This document shows, piece by piece, positions 46,734 to 54,911 of a stretch of 64,000 bases of DNA. Both the position numbers and the translations under genes were made by a program. The stretch covers positions 93,925 through 157,924 of the forward strand of contig JAKVAQ010000015.1 of assembly GCA_022447665.1 (NCBI GenBank), in the 5' to 3' direction. This DNA comes from Crocinitomicaceae bacterium (GTDB lineage: Bacteria > Bacteroidota > Bacteroidia > Flavobacteriales_D > Crocinitomicaceae). Numbering within the stretch: the first letter of the stretch is position 1; the number at the start of each line of letters is the position of its first letter. The notes beneath the pieces were generated by a model. The model did no database searches, was not told where the DNA came from, and saw only the letters and a program-made list of their open reading frames with translations.

Positions 46734-47483
46734 ATGAAAATGCTAAAATCATTTCAGGCACTTAAAGAAGAAGATCATAGAAGGGCGCTATATGCAAGCC
46801 TTATCTTTATTATGCTTCTTATTTTATTCTTTCTACTGGTAAGTCTAGAGGAGCCAGATCCTCCTTTGGTAGATCCTCCTGTAGAGATTGAAATGCCAGA
46901 TATTGAAATAGAATTTGGATCGCAGCCAGAAGGTGGTTCGCAAAGTTCAGAATCAAATCCTGAGCCTGTAGAAAATATGGTTGAAAATCCTGAAACGCCT
47001 ACGAGTGAGGTAGATACTCAGGAGGAATCTCCAGTATCTGTTCCTACAAGTAATGGCGATACTGATAGCGATAATACAGAAGAGGAAACGCCTCAAGTGG
47101 ATAACACATTCACTTTTGGTTCTGGAAACGGAAGTGGACAAGGAAATGGAAGCGGTGATGACTTTGGTTCAGGGACAGGAGTCGGAGGAAACGGTGTTGG
47201 TAATACGCCAGGAGACGGAACTTATAATCCTAACCGTAAGGTAACAAAAGATCCTACTTTTAATAAGAACGTTCAGGAAGAGGGCAAAATTGCCTTAGAT
47301 ATTTGGGTGGATTCAAAAGGAAATGTGGTAAAAACACGTATTCGTGAATCGAAATCTACCAGTGGTAGTTCTTACCTGATTTCATTGGCTGAAAAAGCGG
47401 CAAGAACAATGAAATACGATGCTAAACCAGGTGCTGGTTGGGAGCATGTAGGATACAAAGTATTTAGCTTTACTAAGATCTAA
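46734..47483 (+). CDS. TonB-like energy transducer
   Basis: A 249-residue protein. A cytoplasmic N-terminus is followed by a membrane helix at about residues 19-40 (ASLIFIMLLILFFLLVS). A long Pro/Glu/Ser- and then Gly/Asn-rich linker (about 43-170) would span the periplasm, and a C-terminal TonB-like domain (EEGKIALDIWVDSKGNVVKT, AEKAARTMKYD) follows. It is in the exbB-exbD unit and so probably couples it to TonB-dependent receptors. Its stop is directly followed by the folC ATG. Confidence 0.9.
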   Translation: MKMLKSFQALKEEDHRRALYASLIFIMLLILFFLLVSLEEPDPPLVDPPVEIEMPDIEIEFGSQPEGGSQSSESNPEPVENMVENPETPTSEVDTQEESPVSVPTSNGDTDSDNTEEETPQVDNTFTFGSGNGSGQGNGSGDDFGSGTGVGGNGVGNTPGDGTYNPNRKVTKDPTFNKNVQEEGKIALDIWVDSKGNVVKTRIRESKSTSGSSYLISLAEKAARTMKYDAKPGAGWEHVGYKVFSFTKI

Positions 47484-48713
47484 ATGAACTATCGAGAAGC
47501 CACCGAATGGCTTTTTAATCAAATTCCTAATTATCAAAACCAAGGAGGTAATGCGTACAAGCCAGGCTTGGAACGTATAGTTTCTTTTTTGGAGAGTATA
47601 GGAAACCCACAAGATGATTTAAAGATTATCCATGTGGCGGGTACAAATGGAAAAGGCTCCGTTTGCCATCTAATTGCTGCTGCGCTTCAAACAAATGGAT
47701 TAAAAGCAGGAATCTTTTCATCTCCCCATATTTATTCATTTACTGAACGCATAAAGGTAAACGGTAAACTAATTTCTGAAGAAGAAGTAACTGATTTTAT
47801 AGTTAAGAATAAAGAGAGGTTTCTAGAATTCGGGCTGTCTTTTTTCGAAATTACGGCGGCAATGGCCTTTACTCATCTAAGTAACCAAAAAGTTGATTAT
47901 GCTATCATCGAAACCGGTTTAGGCGGAAGGTTAGATGCGACAAATGTTGTGAAGCCTATCTTGTCTGTAATTACAAAGATAGGATTGGACCATATGAATT
48001 TCTTGGGGGATACCATTCCTGCAATAGCCATGGAAAAAGCTGGAATTATTAAGTCAGACCAACCAGTGGTATTAGGAGACTTAAGTGATGAGGTACGAGA
48101 AGTTGTTTATCGCAAATCAGAAGAGACCAAGAGTAAGGTCTATGAGGTGGAAGCTGAGCCTAAATTTCCTACTTCGTTGAGGGGAGAGTATCAGCAAGAG
48201 AATTTACGAATTGCGGAGAAAGCGATAGAGGCCTTGAATATTGATTTAAACGAACTAAAAACAGAGTTAGGTTTTCTTAACGTTCAATCATTAACAAAAT
48301 TCTTTGGGCGTTTTAGTGTGATTGGAGAGAAGCCTAGGGTGATTGTTGATGCAGCGCATAATGCTCAAGGTATTCAAGAATTACTTTCAGAATTGAGTAA
48401 GACGGCTTATGAAAATATACATGTGGTTTTTGGAACATCTTCAGATAAAGATCTCACGGATGTGTTTAGTACCTTTTCTAGGGTAAAAGCAAAATATTAT
48501 TTAGCTGCATTTTCAAATCAACGATCGCTTTCAATAGAGGCGCTCAAGGAATTAGGTGAGAAAAGCGATCTTGAATTTAAATCGTTTCATGAGGCAAGCA
48601 TGGCACATGAGGAAGCATTAAGGGCAGCGAAACCAACTGATTGTGTGGTGGTTTGTGGATCATTCTTTTTAATTGCAGATATCCCATCTATTCAACAGGA
48701 ATTTTTTGGTTAA
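47484..48713 (+). CDS. folC: Folylpolyglutamate synthase / dihydrofolate synthase
   Basis: A 409-residue Mur-ligase-fold enzyme that adds glutamate to folates. The P-loop is VAGTNGKGSVCHLIAAAL (about residue 53). The folate/ATP blocks FSSPHIYSFTERIKVNG, ETGLGGRLDATNVV, ITKIGLDHMNFLGDT and VDAAHNAQGIQEL are clear. It starts immediately after the TonB stop, so it is probably co-transcribed with exbB-exbD-tonB. Confidence 0.95.
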   Translation: MNYREATEWLFNQIPNYQNQGGNAYKPGLERIVSFLESIGNPQDDLKIIHVAGTNGKGSVCHLIAAALQTNGLKAGIFSSPHIYSFTERIKVNGKLISEEEVTDFIVKNKERFLEFGLSFFEITAAMAFTHLSNQKVDYAIIETGLGGRLDATNVVKPILSVITKIGLDHMNFLGDTIPAIAMEKAGIIKSDQPVVLGDLSDEVREVVYRKSEETKSKVYEVEAEPKFPTSLRGEYQQENLRIAEKAIEALNIDLNELKTELGFLNVQSLTKFFGRFSVIGEKPRVIVDAAHNAQGIQELLSELSKTAYENIHVVFGTSSDKDLTDVFSTFSRVKAKYYLAAFSNQRSLSIEALKELGEKSDLEFKSFHEASMAHEEALRAAKPTDCVVVCGSFFLIADIPSIQQEFFG

Positions 48714-48731
48714 TTTTTTTCTGTTAATTCA

Positions 48732-48761
48732 TTGTCATTAAGAAAAAGTCATTTATATTTG
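48732..48761 (+). promoter_or_regulatory. tRNA-Val promoter
   Basis: TTG (48732-48734), a 19-base spacer and TATATTTG (48754-48761) fit the Bacteroidota -33/-7 pattern well. The start of transcription would lie about 20 bases before the tRNA. Confidence 0.65.
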
Positions 48762-48789
48762 CCGACTCGTTGCGCAAGCAACAAGAGTG

Positions 48790-48864
48790 GGGCTCTTAGC
48801 TCAGTTGGTTCAGAGCACCTGCCTTACAAGCAGGGGGTCACTGGTTCGAATCCAGTAGGGCCCA
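48790..48864 (+). tRNA. tRNA-Val (anticodon TAC)
   Basis: A full cloverleaf can be drawn: acceptor GGGCTCT / AGGGCCC with one G-T pair, D arm with TAGCTCAGTTGGTTCAGAGC, anticodon stem CCTGC / GCAGG with loop CTTACAA (anticodon TAC, reads GUN/GUA), variable loop GGGTC, T arm ACTGG-TTCGAAT-CCAGT, discriminator A. CCA is not encoded. It is immediately followed by a terminator and by copies of its own 3' end. Confidence 0.97.
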
Positions 48865-48870
48865 CTAATA

Positions 48871-48900
48871 AAACCCGATGTGAAAGCATCGGGTTTTTTT
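48871..48900 (+). terminator. Terminator of tRNA-Val, array copy 1
   Basis: Hairpin AACCCGATG / CATCGGGTT, loop TGAAAG, then seven T. Confidence 0.9.
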
Positions 48901-49005
48901 GTGCTAGGCACTCTGAGATGAGAACCAAGGTTCGAGCCGAGGAGCCGAGCGACGAATACATGACCGAATGAAATGAGGGAACTAATCCAGTAGGGCCCAC
49001 TAATA

Positions 49006-49035
49006 AAACCCGATGTGAAAGCATCGGGTTTTTTT
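49006..49035 (+). terminator. Terminator, array copy 2
   Basis: Exact second copy of the tRNA-Val terminator hairpin and T-run, 135 bases further on. Confidence 0.85.
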
Positions 49036-49139
49036 GTTGGGTATCACTGAATGAGAACCACGGTTCGAGCCGAGCAAAGCGAATACATGAGGCAAACGAA
49101 GTTTGACGAACTAATCCAGTAGGGCCCGCAAGAAAGCAA

Positions 49140-49172
49140 ACTCCTTCAGCATAGCTGAGGGAGTATTTTTTT
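49140..49172 (+). terminator. Terminator, array copy 3 (different sequence)
   Basis: Hairpin ACTCCTTCAGC / GCTGAGGGAGT with loop ATA, then seven T; the stem sequence is unlike copies 1 and 2. Confidence 0.8.
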
Positions 49173-49351
49173 GAGCTTTAGTGAAATGGATTCATTCATT
49201 TGAACTGAATCTCAAAAAAAACAAAATTGAAAATTTTGGAGTTTGCTTTCGGAATTTTTGTTTCAATGGATCACGAAAATAATCCAGTAGCAAAATTTGC
49301 TTTGAGTTTGGGTGCGAGAGCAAAATGTTCTGGATGATGTTATTAAGTCGT

Positions 49352-49380
49352 AAAAAAAGCCCGATTCTAAGAACCGGACT
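49352..49380 (-). terminator. Intrinsic terminator of the response-regulator gene
   Basis: On the minus strand, AGTCCGGTT / AATCGGGCT (with G-T pairs) is followed by seven T (plus-strand A at 49352-49358), 48 bases downstream of the 49428 stop. Confidence 0.8.
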
Positions 49381-49427
49381 CGACCATTAAATAAATCCTA
49401 TGAGGGGATTACTTAATTGTAGCATTT

Positions 49428-50096
49428 TTAATTACCCGTTTCTAAAATTCCAATCTTATAAGCATAGCTAATTAAAGCGCTCGAATTTTTAAGATTAAAT
49501 TTTTCCAGCATTTTTTGACGGTAGTTACCTACAGTTCTCGGACTAATAAAAAGCTTTTCCGCAATTTCTTTATCAGTTAGTCCTTCCGCAACTAAATCTA
49601 AAATTTCAATTTCTCTTTCTTTTAAATCGCTTGTGTACCTATTAATTCTCTTCTTAGAATCATTGAATGAAATGTCTACAGAACTATTTAAGAGAATTTG
49701 AGACACTTCGTTACTAAAGAATTTTTGTCCATTATATACGGCAAGAACAGAGCGAATTAACTCTTCTATATAAGAAGCCTTAAGAATGTATCCAAGTGCA
49801 CCAGCATTCAGGCAGTGCGTTATTGACCCTGTATCATACTTTCTAGTAAAAATAATTACTTTTTGTTCAAACTCGTCTACAAGCCGTTCAGTAATTTTTG
49901 CTTCGCAACCATCTTTAAGGTCGTCGCCAATTATTACAACATCGAATTCTTGGTTTTGTGCTAGGTCTATTACTTCTTCACAATTCGTAGCTTCAGTAAT
50001 TTCCGCTTCAAAAAAATCCTGTTCACTTAGGATTTTTACAATTGCCGTTCGTATTATTTCTAGATCCTCGGCATACAATAATTTTATCCTTTTCAT
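49428..50096 (-). CDS. LuxR/NarL-type response regulator with altered phosphoacceptor site
   Basis: A 222-residue protein. The receiver domain (residues 1-120) has the acidic pair Glu10/Asp11, Thr84 and Lys106 (GYILKAS). The strand that normally ends in the phosphoacceptor Asp reads DVVIIGDDLKDG, with Gly57 at the usual Asp position and Asp58/Asp59 next to it. The C-terminal LuxR helix-turn-helix (about 155-215) reads LKEREIEILDLVAEGLTDKE then ISPRTVGNYRQKMLEKFN. It is divergent from the secreted-protein operon at 50531 and is a candidate controller of it (inference). No sensor kinase is adjacent. Confidence 0.92.
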   Translation of the reverse strand: MKRIKLLYAEDLEIIRTAIVKILSEQDFFEAEITEATNCEEVIDLAQNQEFDVVIIGDDLKDGCEAKITERLVDEFEQKVIIFTRKYDTGSITHCLNAGALGYILKASYIEELIRSVLAVYNGQKFFSNEVSQILLNSSVDISFNDSKKRINRYTSDLKEREIEILDLVAEGLTDKEIAEKLFISPRTVGNYRQKMLEKFNLKNSSALISYAYKIGILETGN

Positions 50097-50144
50097 CTGT
50101 TTTTTTGGGTGTATTACTACAATTACGGAAATTAATAGTTTTTG

Positions 50145-50305
50145 TTAAGTAAAATCGCTTATATGAGTGGATTTACCTGCTAATTTGAGCGGATTTACCT
50201 ATGCATATACAGTGAATTAAGTAAAAACACTTCTCAAATTCAGGAGTTTACCGTAAATCATAGGAGAATCATAAAAAAATCTTATTTCAACATTAAATTA
50301 ATGTT
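50145..50305. promoter_or_regulatory. Repeat-rich control region between the response regulator and the secreted operon
   Basis: The 434-base gap 50097-50530 has no gene. It holds two 16-base near-repeats TTAAGTAAAATCGCTT (50145-50160) and TTAAGTAAAAACACTT (50217-50232), two copies of GAGYGGATTTACCT (50165-50178, 50187-50200; 22-base period), and a perfect inverted repeat AACATTAA-A-TTAATGTT (50289-50305). These look like binding sites. The rest (50306-50530) shows nothing definite. Confidence 0.5.
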
Positions 50306-50530
50306 AACAGGTTTTTTTTACATAAAATCGGCGTTTACAAGCTAAAATCAGAGCTAAGTGATTTATCCTATGTTGTTTTCATTATATGTAAAACTCAAGA
50401 AATGGTAATCTTAAATCCTGTTAACCTACTTGAGTGATATTACTCTTTTTTGCATTTCAAGGGATTTCGCTCTTGAAGAAAGTTTGATTTCAGGCCAATT
50501 TTGAGCTGCATTTAAATAAACAGAGCAAAT

Positions 50531-50941
50531 ATGAAGTCAATACTATTTTCATTCATGTTTTTAGCGGGAGTCTCTTTCGCTCAAACAGATTCTACAGATT
50601 TAGAGTTCATTCATAGTACCTTTGAACCAGTTACAATTGAAGACTCCCTGATTGCTGAACTTGAATCAATGATTAATTTATCGTTGAGTTTTTCTGTTTC
50701 TGATACAGTTCATGTTGGTAGTTATAAAATAGAACTTGCTTCGATTTCCAATGGTGTATCAAATCTTGTTTTTAAAGAAGTCTATTCAATTTCGGATTTG
50801 ATCAATAATGGATATCTAACTGATTGGAACGTTACGATTCCTTTTGGTCCTGTCCCTGAAAGCGGTTCCTATAAAGTTTCAGTAGAAGTCATGGATTTCG
50901 GAGGTATTGATTTAGCCAATATTTCTAAACACTTTAATTAA
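50531..50941 (+). CDS. Hypothetical secreted protein, first gene of the RHS-type operon
   Basis: A 136-residue protein with signal peptide MKSILFSFMFLAGVSFAQ. The mature part is beta-rich (LSFSVSDTVHVGSYKIELAS, VPESGSYKVSVEVMDFGG) and reads like a single immunoglobulin-like domain. No family was recognised. Its stop overlaps the next ATG by one base (TAATG), so translation is coupled to the 1098-residue protein. Confidence 0.7.
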   Translation: MKSILFSFMFLAGVSFAQTDSTDLEFIHSTFEPVTIEDSLIAELESMINLSLSFSVSDTVHVGSYKIELASISNGVSNLVFKEVYSISDLINNGYLTDWNVTIPFGPVPESGSYKVSVEVMDFGGIDLANISKHFN

Positions 50942-53900
50942 TGAAAGTTCTTTTATCTTTTCTGACTCTATTTATAGGGGTTGCCCTATTCGCACAAACC
51001 AGTGTTACGATTAGTATCACTAAAGATGCGCAGGTAATATCTGGGGCATTAGGTAATAATAATTATGGGTCTTCGTCTAATTTTTATGTTTACAAAGATG
51101 CGTCTTATACAAGAAGGACCTTTCTTGAATTTGATTGTTCGAACATTCCTGAAAACGCAATTATACTTTCAGCCGATCTTAAGCTAAGGGCTTATCTGGT
51201 GTTCAATTCCCAAAATCATCCCTTTTACATTGAAACGGTTGATGCCTCTTGGACAGAAGGAGGTATTACCTGGAATAATCAACCTTCCTCAACGAGTTCC
51301 ACGCGAATATCGATTCCCCATAATGAAACTACCACCACATCTACGTATCAGGAGTTCGATGTTACTGACCATGTACAGAGAATGGTTAATTACCCCAGCC
51401 TTAATCATGGACTGGTTATCAAATTACAAAACGAAACTTTATCGGGGAACTATGGTGTGGCGTACAGATCTTCGGAATATTCTACACAACAAAATGGTAT
51501 TATACCTAAAATTGAAGTAAAATATGTTCTCCCCATAGAAATCACAGGCGACGTATTCCACGCTACAAATGGGAATACCGATGGCTCCATCGAAATTGAT
51601 GTAACTGAAGGATCTGGGACATATTCAAGTTATGAATGGTTCGAGTTGAGTAATGAAACTCTCACATCTTTGGAATCCGGAACAAATATTGCCAACGCTG
51701 ATTTAGATAATATAGACGATGGTCTCTATTTATTTACAGTTGAAGATGACGAAGGAGTTGAAGGTTATAAGTACTTTTTAGTTGGTAAAGAAGGAGAAAC
51801 GACCGATGTAGAGTTCTTTTTAAGTCAGGATAATTTTTCAAAAGAATATAATGAAGACGCCAACTTGTTTAATTATACCTCTTCAGGAGGAGGAAGAAAT
51901 TTTGGTGACTACAGATATTTATATATGGCAGACTTTTCGTCTGTAGATTTAGCAGCTCTTGTAAAGTTCAAGGCAGAATTTGATCCCATTTTAGATTTCA
52001 GTAGCGCAGATTATTATTTATATGGTCTTTCACATTTAAATTATGGTACAGGCGGAAATAGTGTTAATGTTTCGCTCGTCACAGAAGATTGGTCCGAAAG
52101 CACTGTTACTTGGGATTCAAGACCCGATACTAGTTATTCTATTTTAGAAATTATTGCCGCATCACCTGCTGGCTCTTCGAATAGAAACGATACGGTCAAT
52201 TTAATGCCATTTGTAGAATACTGGCAATCTAATCCGGAAAATAATTTTGGAATTGATCTCTCACTTTCCAATTATCCAAATAATGGCAACAAGCGCTTAC
52301 TTTATAGATCAAGCGATGAAACGAATAACTCTTATCGCCCAAGATTTAAGCTTTCGTATTCTGTTAGACCAAGACTAGAAACTACCTGGGATGACTCTAC
52401 ATATACCGCCGACTTAACAGTAAATGCACCTCATGGTGCCTTACCATATTCATATAGAATAGCAAATGCACCAATGCCGTCTCTTAATAGCCTCTGGAAT
52501 TCAATTAAAGATTCCGTTGCGGTGGATAGTGTAGCATTTTTCGAAGGAACAGATAGTACTCGAAACTATGTTTTTGAAAACCTCCCTCCAGGAGAATACT
52601 ATGTTTCTGTTTTCGATGATGCAGGGAGTGAGGTCTTTTCCAACGAAATGATTTACGTACATACAGATTCTATGATATATGATAGTTTGATGGTAGGGAC
52701 GCTATTTGATGGTAAAACTTTAGAAGTGAATCCTGGACAGGGAAATACTTCCGGACATGCGTTCATGAAAGGAATACTGCATCACGATGATGAAGGCGGT
52801 TTTGCATTTAGTGTGTTAAACTTCAAAGATGGAGCGCTGATTGGATTTAATGATGAAGATGATACACTGGCCTACACAGCAACGGAACTAGAGTACGGAT
52901 TCAAGATGTCAAAGATCGGTCAAGGGGGAGGTGCAGAGATTATAGAAAACAACCTTGTCATTGATACCATTTCTGTTGCCAAGGGAGATACTCTGGCGTT
53001 AATGAAGAAAAACAATATTATTTACTATTTAAAAAATGGTTCTTCCGTAAAAACTTCAGAAATATCTCCAGTGAGCAAGTCCAATTACAAAATGGAGATG
53101 CACTTGAATGGATTGAGTACTGAATTGAATATCATTCATCTTGAAATGAAATTCCCTGCCTGGGCAAATAAAATTGTAACGCATGCGACTTGTGGCGAAA
53201 GTGATGGTGGTGAAGTAGAGATTTATCCTTCTTCCTGGTTTGGCTATACGTTAACGTCATGTACGTTAACAGGAGCTTCATATTCATCTACCTTAACAAC
53301 ATTCCCGGGATCATTTTCTGGCCTTTCGGCTGGATCGTATTCTCTGCAAACCACATGGACAAACGGTTCTTATAGCGTAACCTATACTGAACCCGTTTCA
53401 ATAGGAATTGGCTACGAGTTGATTTGGGGTGTACCTGATAATATGGTCGTTTCCTTAAACGATGCAATTTACCCTACACCTTACACGGGGTGGGGAGAAG
53501 TGACGAGCTTTAACGAAACCTCGGCGGGAGCACTTATTGAAAATTGGATGTCTTATCATCACACTACCTATGAAGGAGGAAATTCTGGTATGGTTTCTTA
53601 TGTCAACTCAAGCGACGAAGAATTATTTTCAATCCAAACATTCGAATTCGTTCATGGACTCAAGTTATTATGGATTATGGACGACGCTGGGGATGTACAG
53701 GATATTACAGCGGGAGGGTATTCAGTTTATCCTGTCTCTGGTGGTGGTCACGTTGCACTAATCGGTTATGCAAACCCTGAGATAAAAGTTTCCCAGACCG
53801 ATGATGATATTGATATATCCTTTAATGGAACTGTTGTTTCATCTTTTACGACAGGTGTTTCGGATAAGGTTGCTAAAATAAAAGTTGAAGCATATGGTGG

Positions 53901-54237
53901 ACAGATTTTTTCTGATGTAATCGCTTCATTCTGCAATTTTGACCTTCACAAAACATATTTCGAGCTATCTGAAAAAGTTCAGCCAGGATTCTATGAGGTT
54001 CCTACTGACGATATTCTTCGAGTAAAATACTATGAAGAGTATCTAGATCAGGATGATAACTTGAGTTTTCAAGTAATTAACTCTTCAGGTCAACTTGAAG
54101 CAATGTCCACTGAAACGGTTGAATTTGGTGATAACAGAAAGGATATTGATGTTTCTGGTTTAGCCGCAGGTTACTACACTTTTGTTGTAACAAACGAAAA
54201 AGAAGAGAACTGGTATTTACGATTTAAAGTTCAATAA
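50941..54237 (+). CDS. Large secreted protein with two DNRLRE/CBM96-type domains
   Basis: A 1098-residue protein with signal peptide MKVLLSFLTLFIGVALFAQ. Domain 1 (about 20-200: DAQVISGALGNNNYGSSSNF, TFLEFDCSNIPENAIILSAD, ASWTEGGITWNNQP) and domain 2 (about 290-480: LVTEDWSESTVTWDSRPDTS) follow the DNRLRE/CBM96 pattern, thought to bind glycans or act as structural spacers. Further Ig-like parts follow. The last ~75 residues (LSFQVINSSGQ, LAAGYYTFVVTNEKEENWYL) look like a T9SS type A sorting domain. It overlaps both neighbouring genes by one base. Confidence 0.82.
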   Translation: MKVLLSFLTLFIGVALFAQTSVTISITKDAQVISGALGNNNYGSSSNFYVYKDASYTRRTFLEFDCSNIPENAIILSADLKLRAYLVFNSQNHPFYIETVDASWTEGGITWNNQPSSTSSTRISIPHNETTTTSTYQEFDVTDHVQRMVNYPSLNHGLVIKLQNETLSGNYGVAYRSSEYSTQQNGIIPKIEVKYVLPIEITGDVFHATNGNTDGSIEIDVTEGSGTYSSYEWFELSNETLTSLESGTNIANADLDNIDDGLYLFTVEDDEGVEGYKYFLVGKEGETTDVEFFLSQDNFSKEYNEDANLFNYTSSGGGRNFGDYRYLYMADFSSVDLAALVKFKAEFDPILDFSSADYYLYGLSHLNYGTGGNSVNVSLVTEDWSESTVTWDSRPDTSYSILEIIAASPAGSSNRNDTVNLMPFVEYWQSNPENNFGIDLSLSNYPNNGNKRLLYRSSDETNNSYRPRFKLSYSVRPRLETTWDDSTYTADLTVNAPHGALPYSYRIANAPMPSLNSLWNSIKDSVAVDSVAFFEGTDSTRNYVFENLPPGEYYVSVFDDAGSEVFSNEMIYVHTDSMIYDSLMVGTLFDGKTLEVNPGQGNTSGHAFMKGILHHDDEGGFAFSVLNFKDGALIGFNDEDDTLAYTATELEYGFKMSKIGQGGGAEIIENNLVIDTISVAKGDTLALMKKNNIIYYLKNGSSVKTSEISPVSKSNYKMEMHLNGLSTELNIIHLEMKFPAWANKIVTHATCGESDGGEVEIYPSSWFGYTLTSCTLTGASYSSTLTTFPGSFSGLSAGSYSLQTTWTNGSYSVTYTEPVSIGIGYELIWGVPDNMVVSLNDAIYPTPYTGWGEVTSFNETSAGALIENWMSYHHTTYEGGNSGMVSYVNSSDEELFSIQTFEFVHGLKLLWIMDDAGDVQDITAGGYSVYPVSGGGHVALIGYANPEIKVSQTDDDIDISFNGTVVSSFTTGVSDKVAKIKVEAYGGQIFSDVIASFCNFDLHKTYFELSEKVQPGFYEVPTDDILRVKYYEEYLDQDDNLSFQVINSSGQLEAMSTETVEFGDNRKDIDVSGLAAGYYTFVVTNEKEENWYLRFKVQ

Positions 54238-54911
54238 TGAAATCAGTTTTTATTTCGCTTATAACAATTCTCTTCTTGAGCTCATGCGGTTCAGAAGAAA
54301 TTAAAATGCAGTATGATGCCTATTCAAACGAGCATCTAGTTTCAGAAGATGACGGAAGTTCTGGTGCTCTCTCATATAGGGGTGTGCCATTAGAACTTGA
54401 AATAGAGAATAATAATGAACGGGAATATATAGTTCAACACTATGATCAGCAGAAAGGAGATATTAAATTCCGTTTATCAAAAGTCCCATCGGGACTTTTT
54501 GCCGAAAGAATGGTAGCTAAAGATCCTTCGTTGTCCTTTGATGAAATCTATAATGATATTGCCTCTGAACAGGTCTTCTACTTAGAGTTTCAAGAAAATC
54601 AAAAACAGGATCTAATGAAAAAGTATTTCAAGGACGATATGGATGCAGCGGTAAGTTATATGTCTTTTGGGATCCAAGAGAACATTAGAATTAGAACCCT
54701 TGAAGGAGAAATTATCAAGCCAAATTATACGCAATATGAACGAACATTTCATTTAACCCCATACGAGAGGATAATGATCAATTTTTCTGGGTTAGACGAA
54801 AATAAAGAGTACGAATTAGTTTATCAAGACGAACTTTTTGGAAAAGGTGAAATTATTTTTCCTCTTCCAGTGAAAACATTCATTCAACAGAATTCAAATT
54901 ACGCTATATGA
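54237..54911 (+). CDS. Hypothetical lipoprotein of the RHS-type operon
   Basis: A 224-residue protein with lipobox LSSC (Cys17) followed by GSEE. The mature part is charged, with strand-like segments (REYIVQHYDQQKGDIKFRLS, LVYQDELFGKGEIIFPLPV). No family was recognised. The start overlaps the upstream stop by one base and the stop overlaps the next ATG by four (ATGA), so it is a fixed part of the operon. Confidence 0.72.
   Translation: MKSVFISLITILFLSSCGSEEIKMQYDAYSNEHLVSEDDGSSGALSYRGVPLELEIENNNEREYIVQHYDQQKGDIKFRLSKVPSGLFAERMVAKDPSLSFDEIYNDIASEQVFYLEFQENQKQDLMKKYFKDDMDAAVSYMSFGIQENIRIRTLEGEIIKPNYTQYERTFHLTPYERIMINFSGLDENKEYELVYQDELFGKGEIIFPLPVKTFIQQNSNYAI

Larger units (their letters stand above)
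48849..49290 (+). repeat. Tandem array of tRNA-Val 3'-end copies with terminators
   Basis: A 53-base unit starting AATCCAGTAGGGCCCACTAA (tRNA 3' end) and ending with an intrinsic terminator occurs identically at 48849-48901 and 48984-49036 (period 135). A third copy of the tRNA end (49113-49127) is followed by a different terminator (49140-49172), and a fourth, AATCCAGTAG, is at 49281-49290. The spacers share ATGAGAACCA, GGTTCGAGCCGAG and GAATACATGA. GGTTCGAG looks like the T-loop start. The region 48865-49427 otherwise holds no gene. Confidence 0.9.

Noticed and set aside
48732..48971. ORF across the tRNA-Val gene on the plus strand
   Set aside because: It covers the promoter, the tRNA and its terminator. 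The protein is a by-product of the tRNA sequence.
48824..49024. Minus-strand ORF with repeated VLLVGPTG blocks
   Set aside because: It is the reverse reading of the tRNA 3'-end copies. The repeat in the protein only reflects the DNA repeat.
48849..49290. CRISPR array
   Set aside because: The repeats are tRNA ends with terminators, the period is ~130 bases, spacers are related to each other and no cas gene is near. No CRISPR was seen elsewhere in the window.
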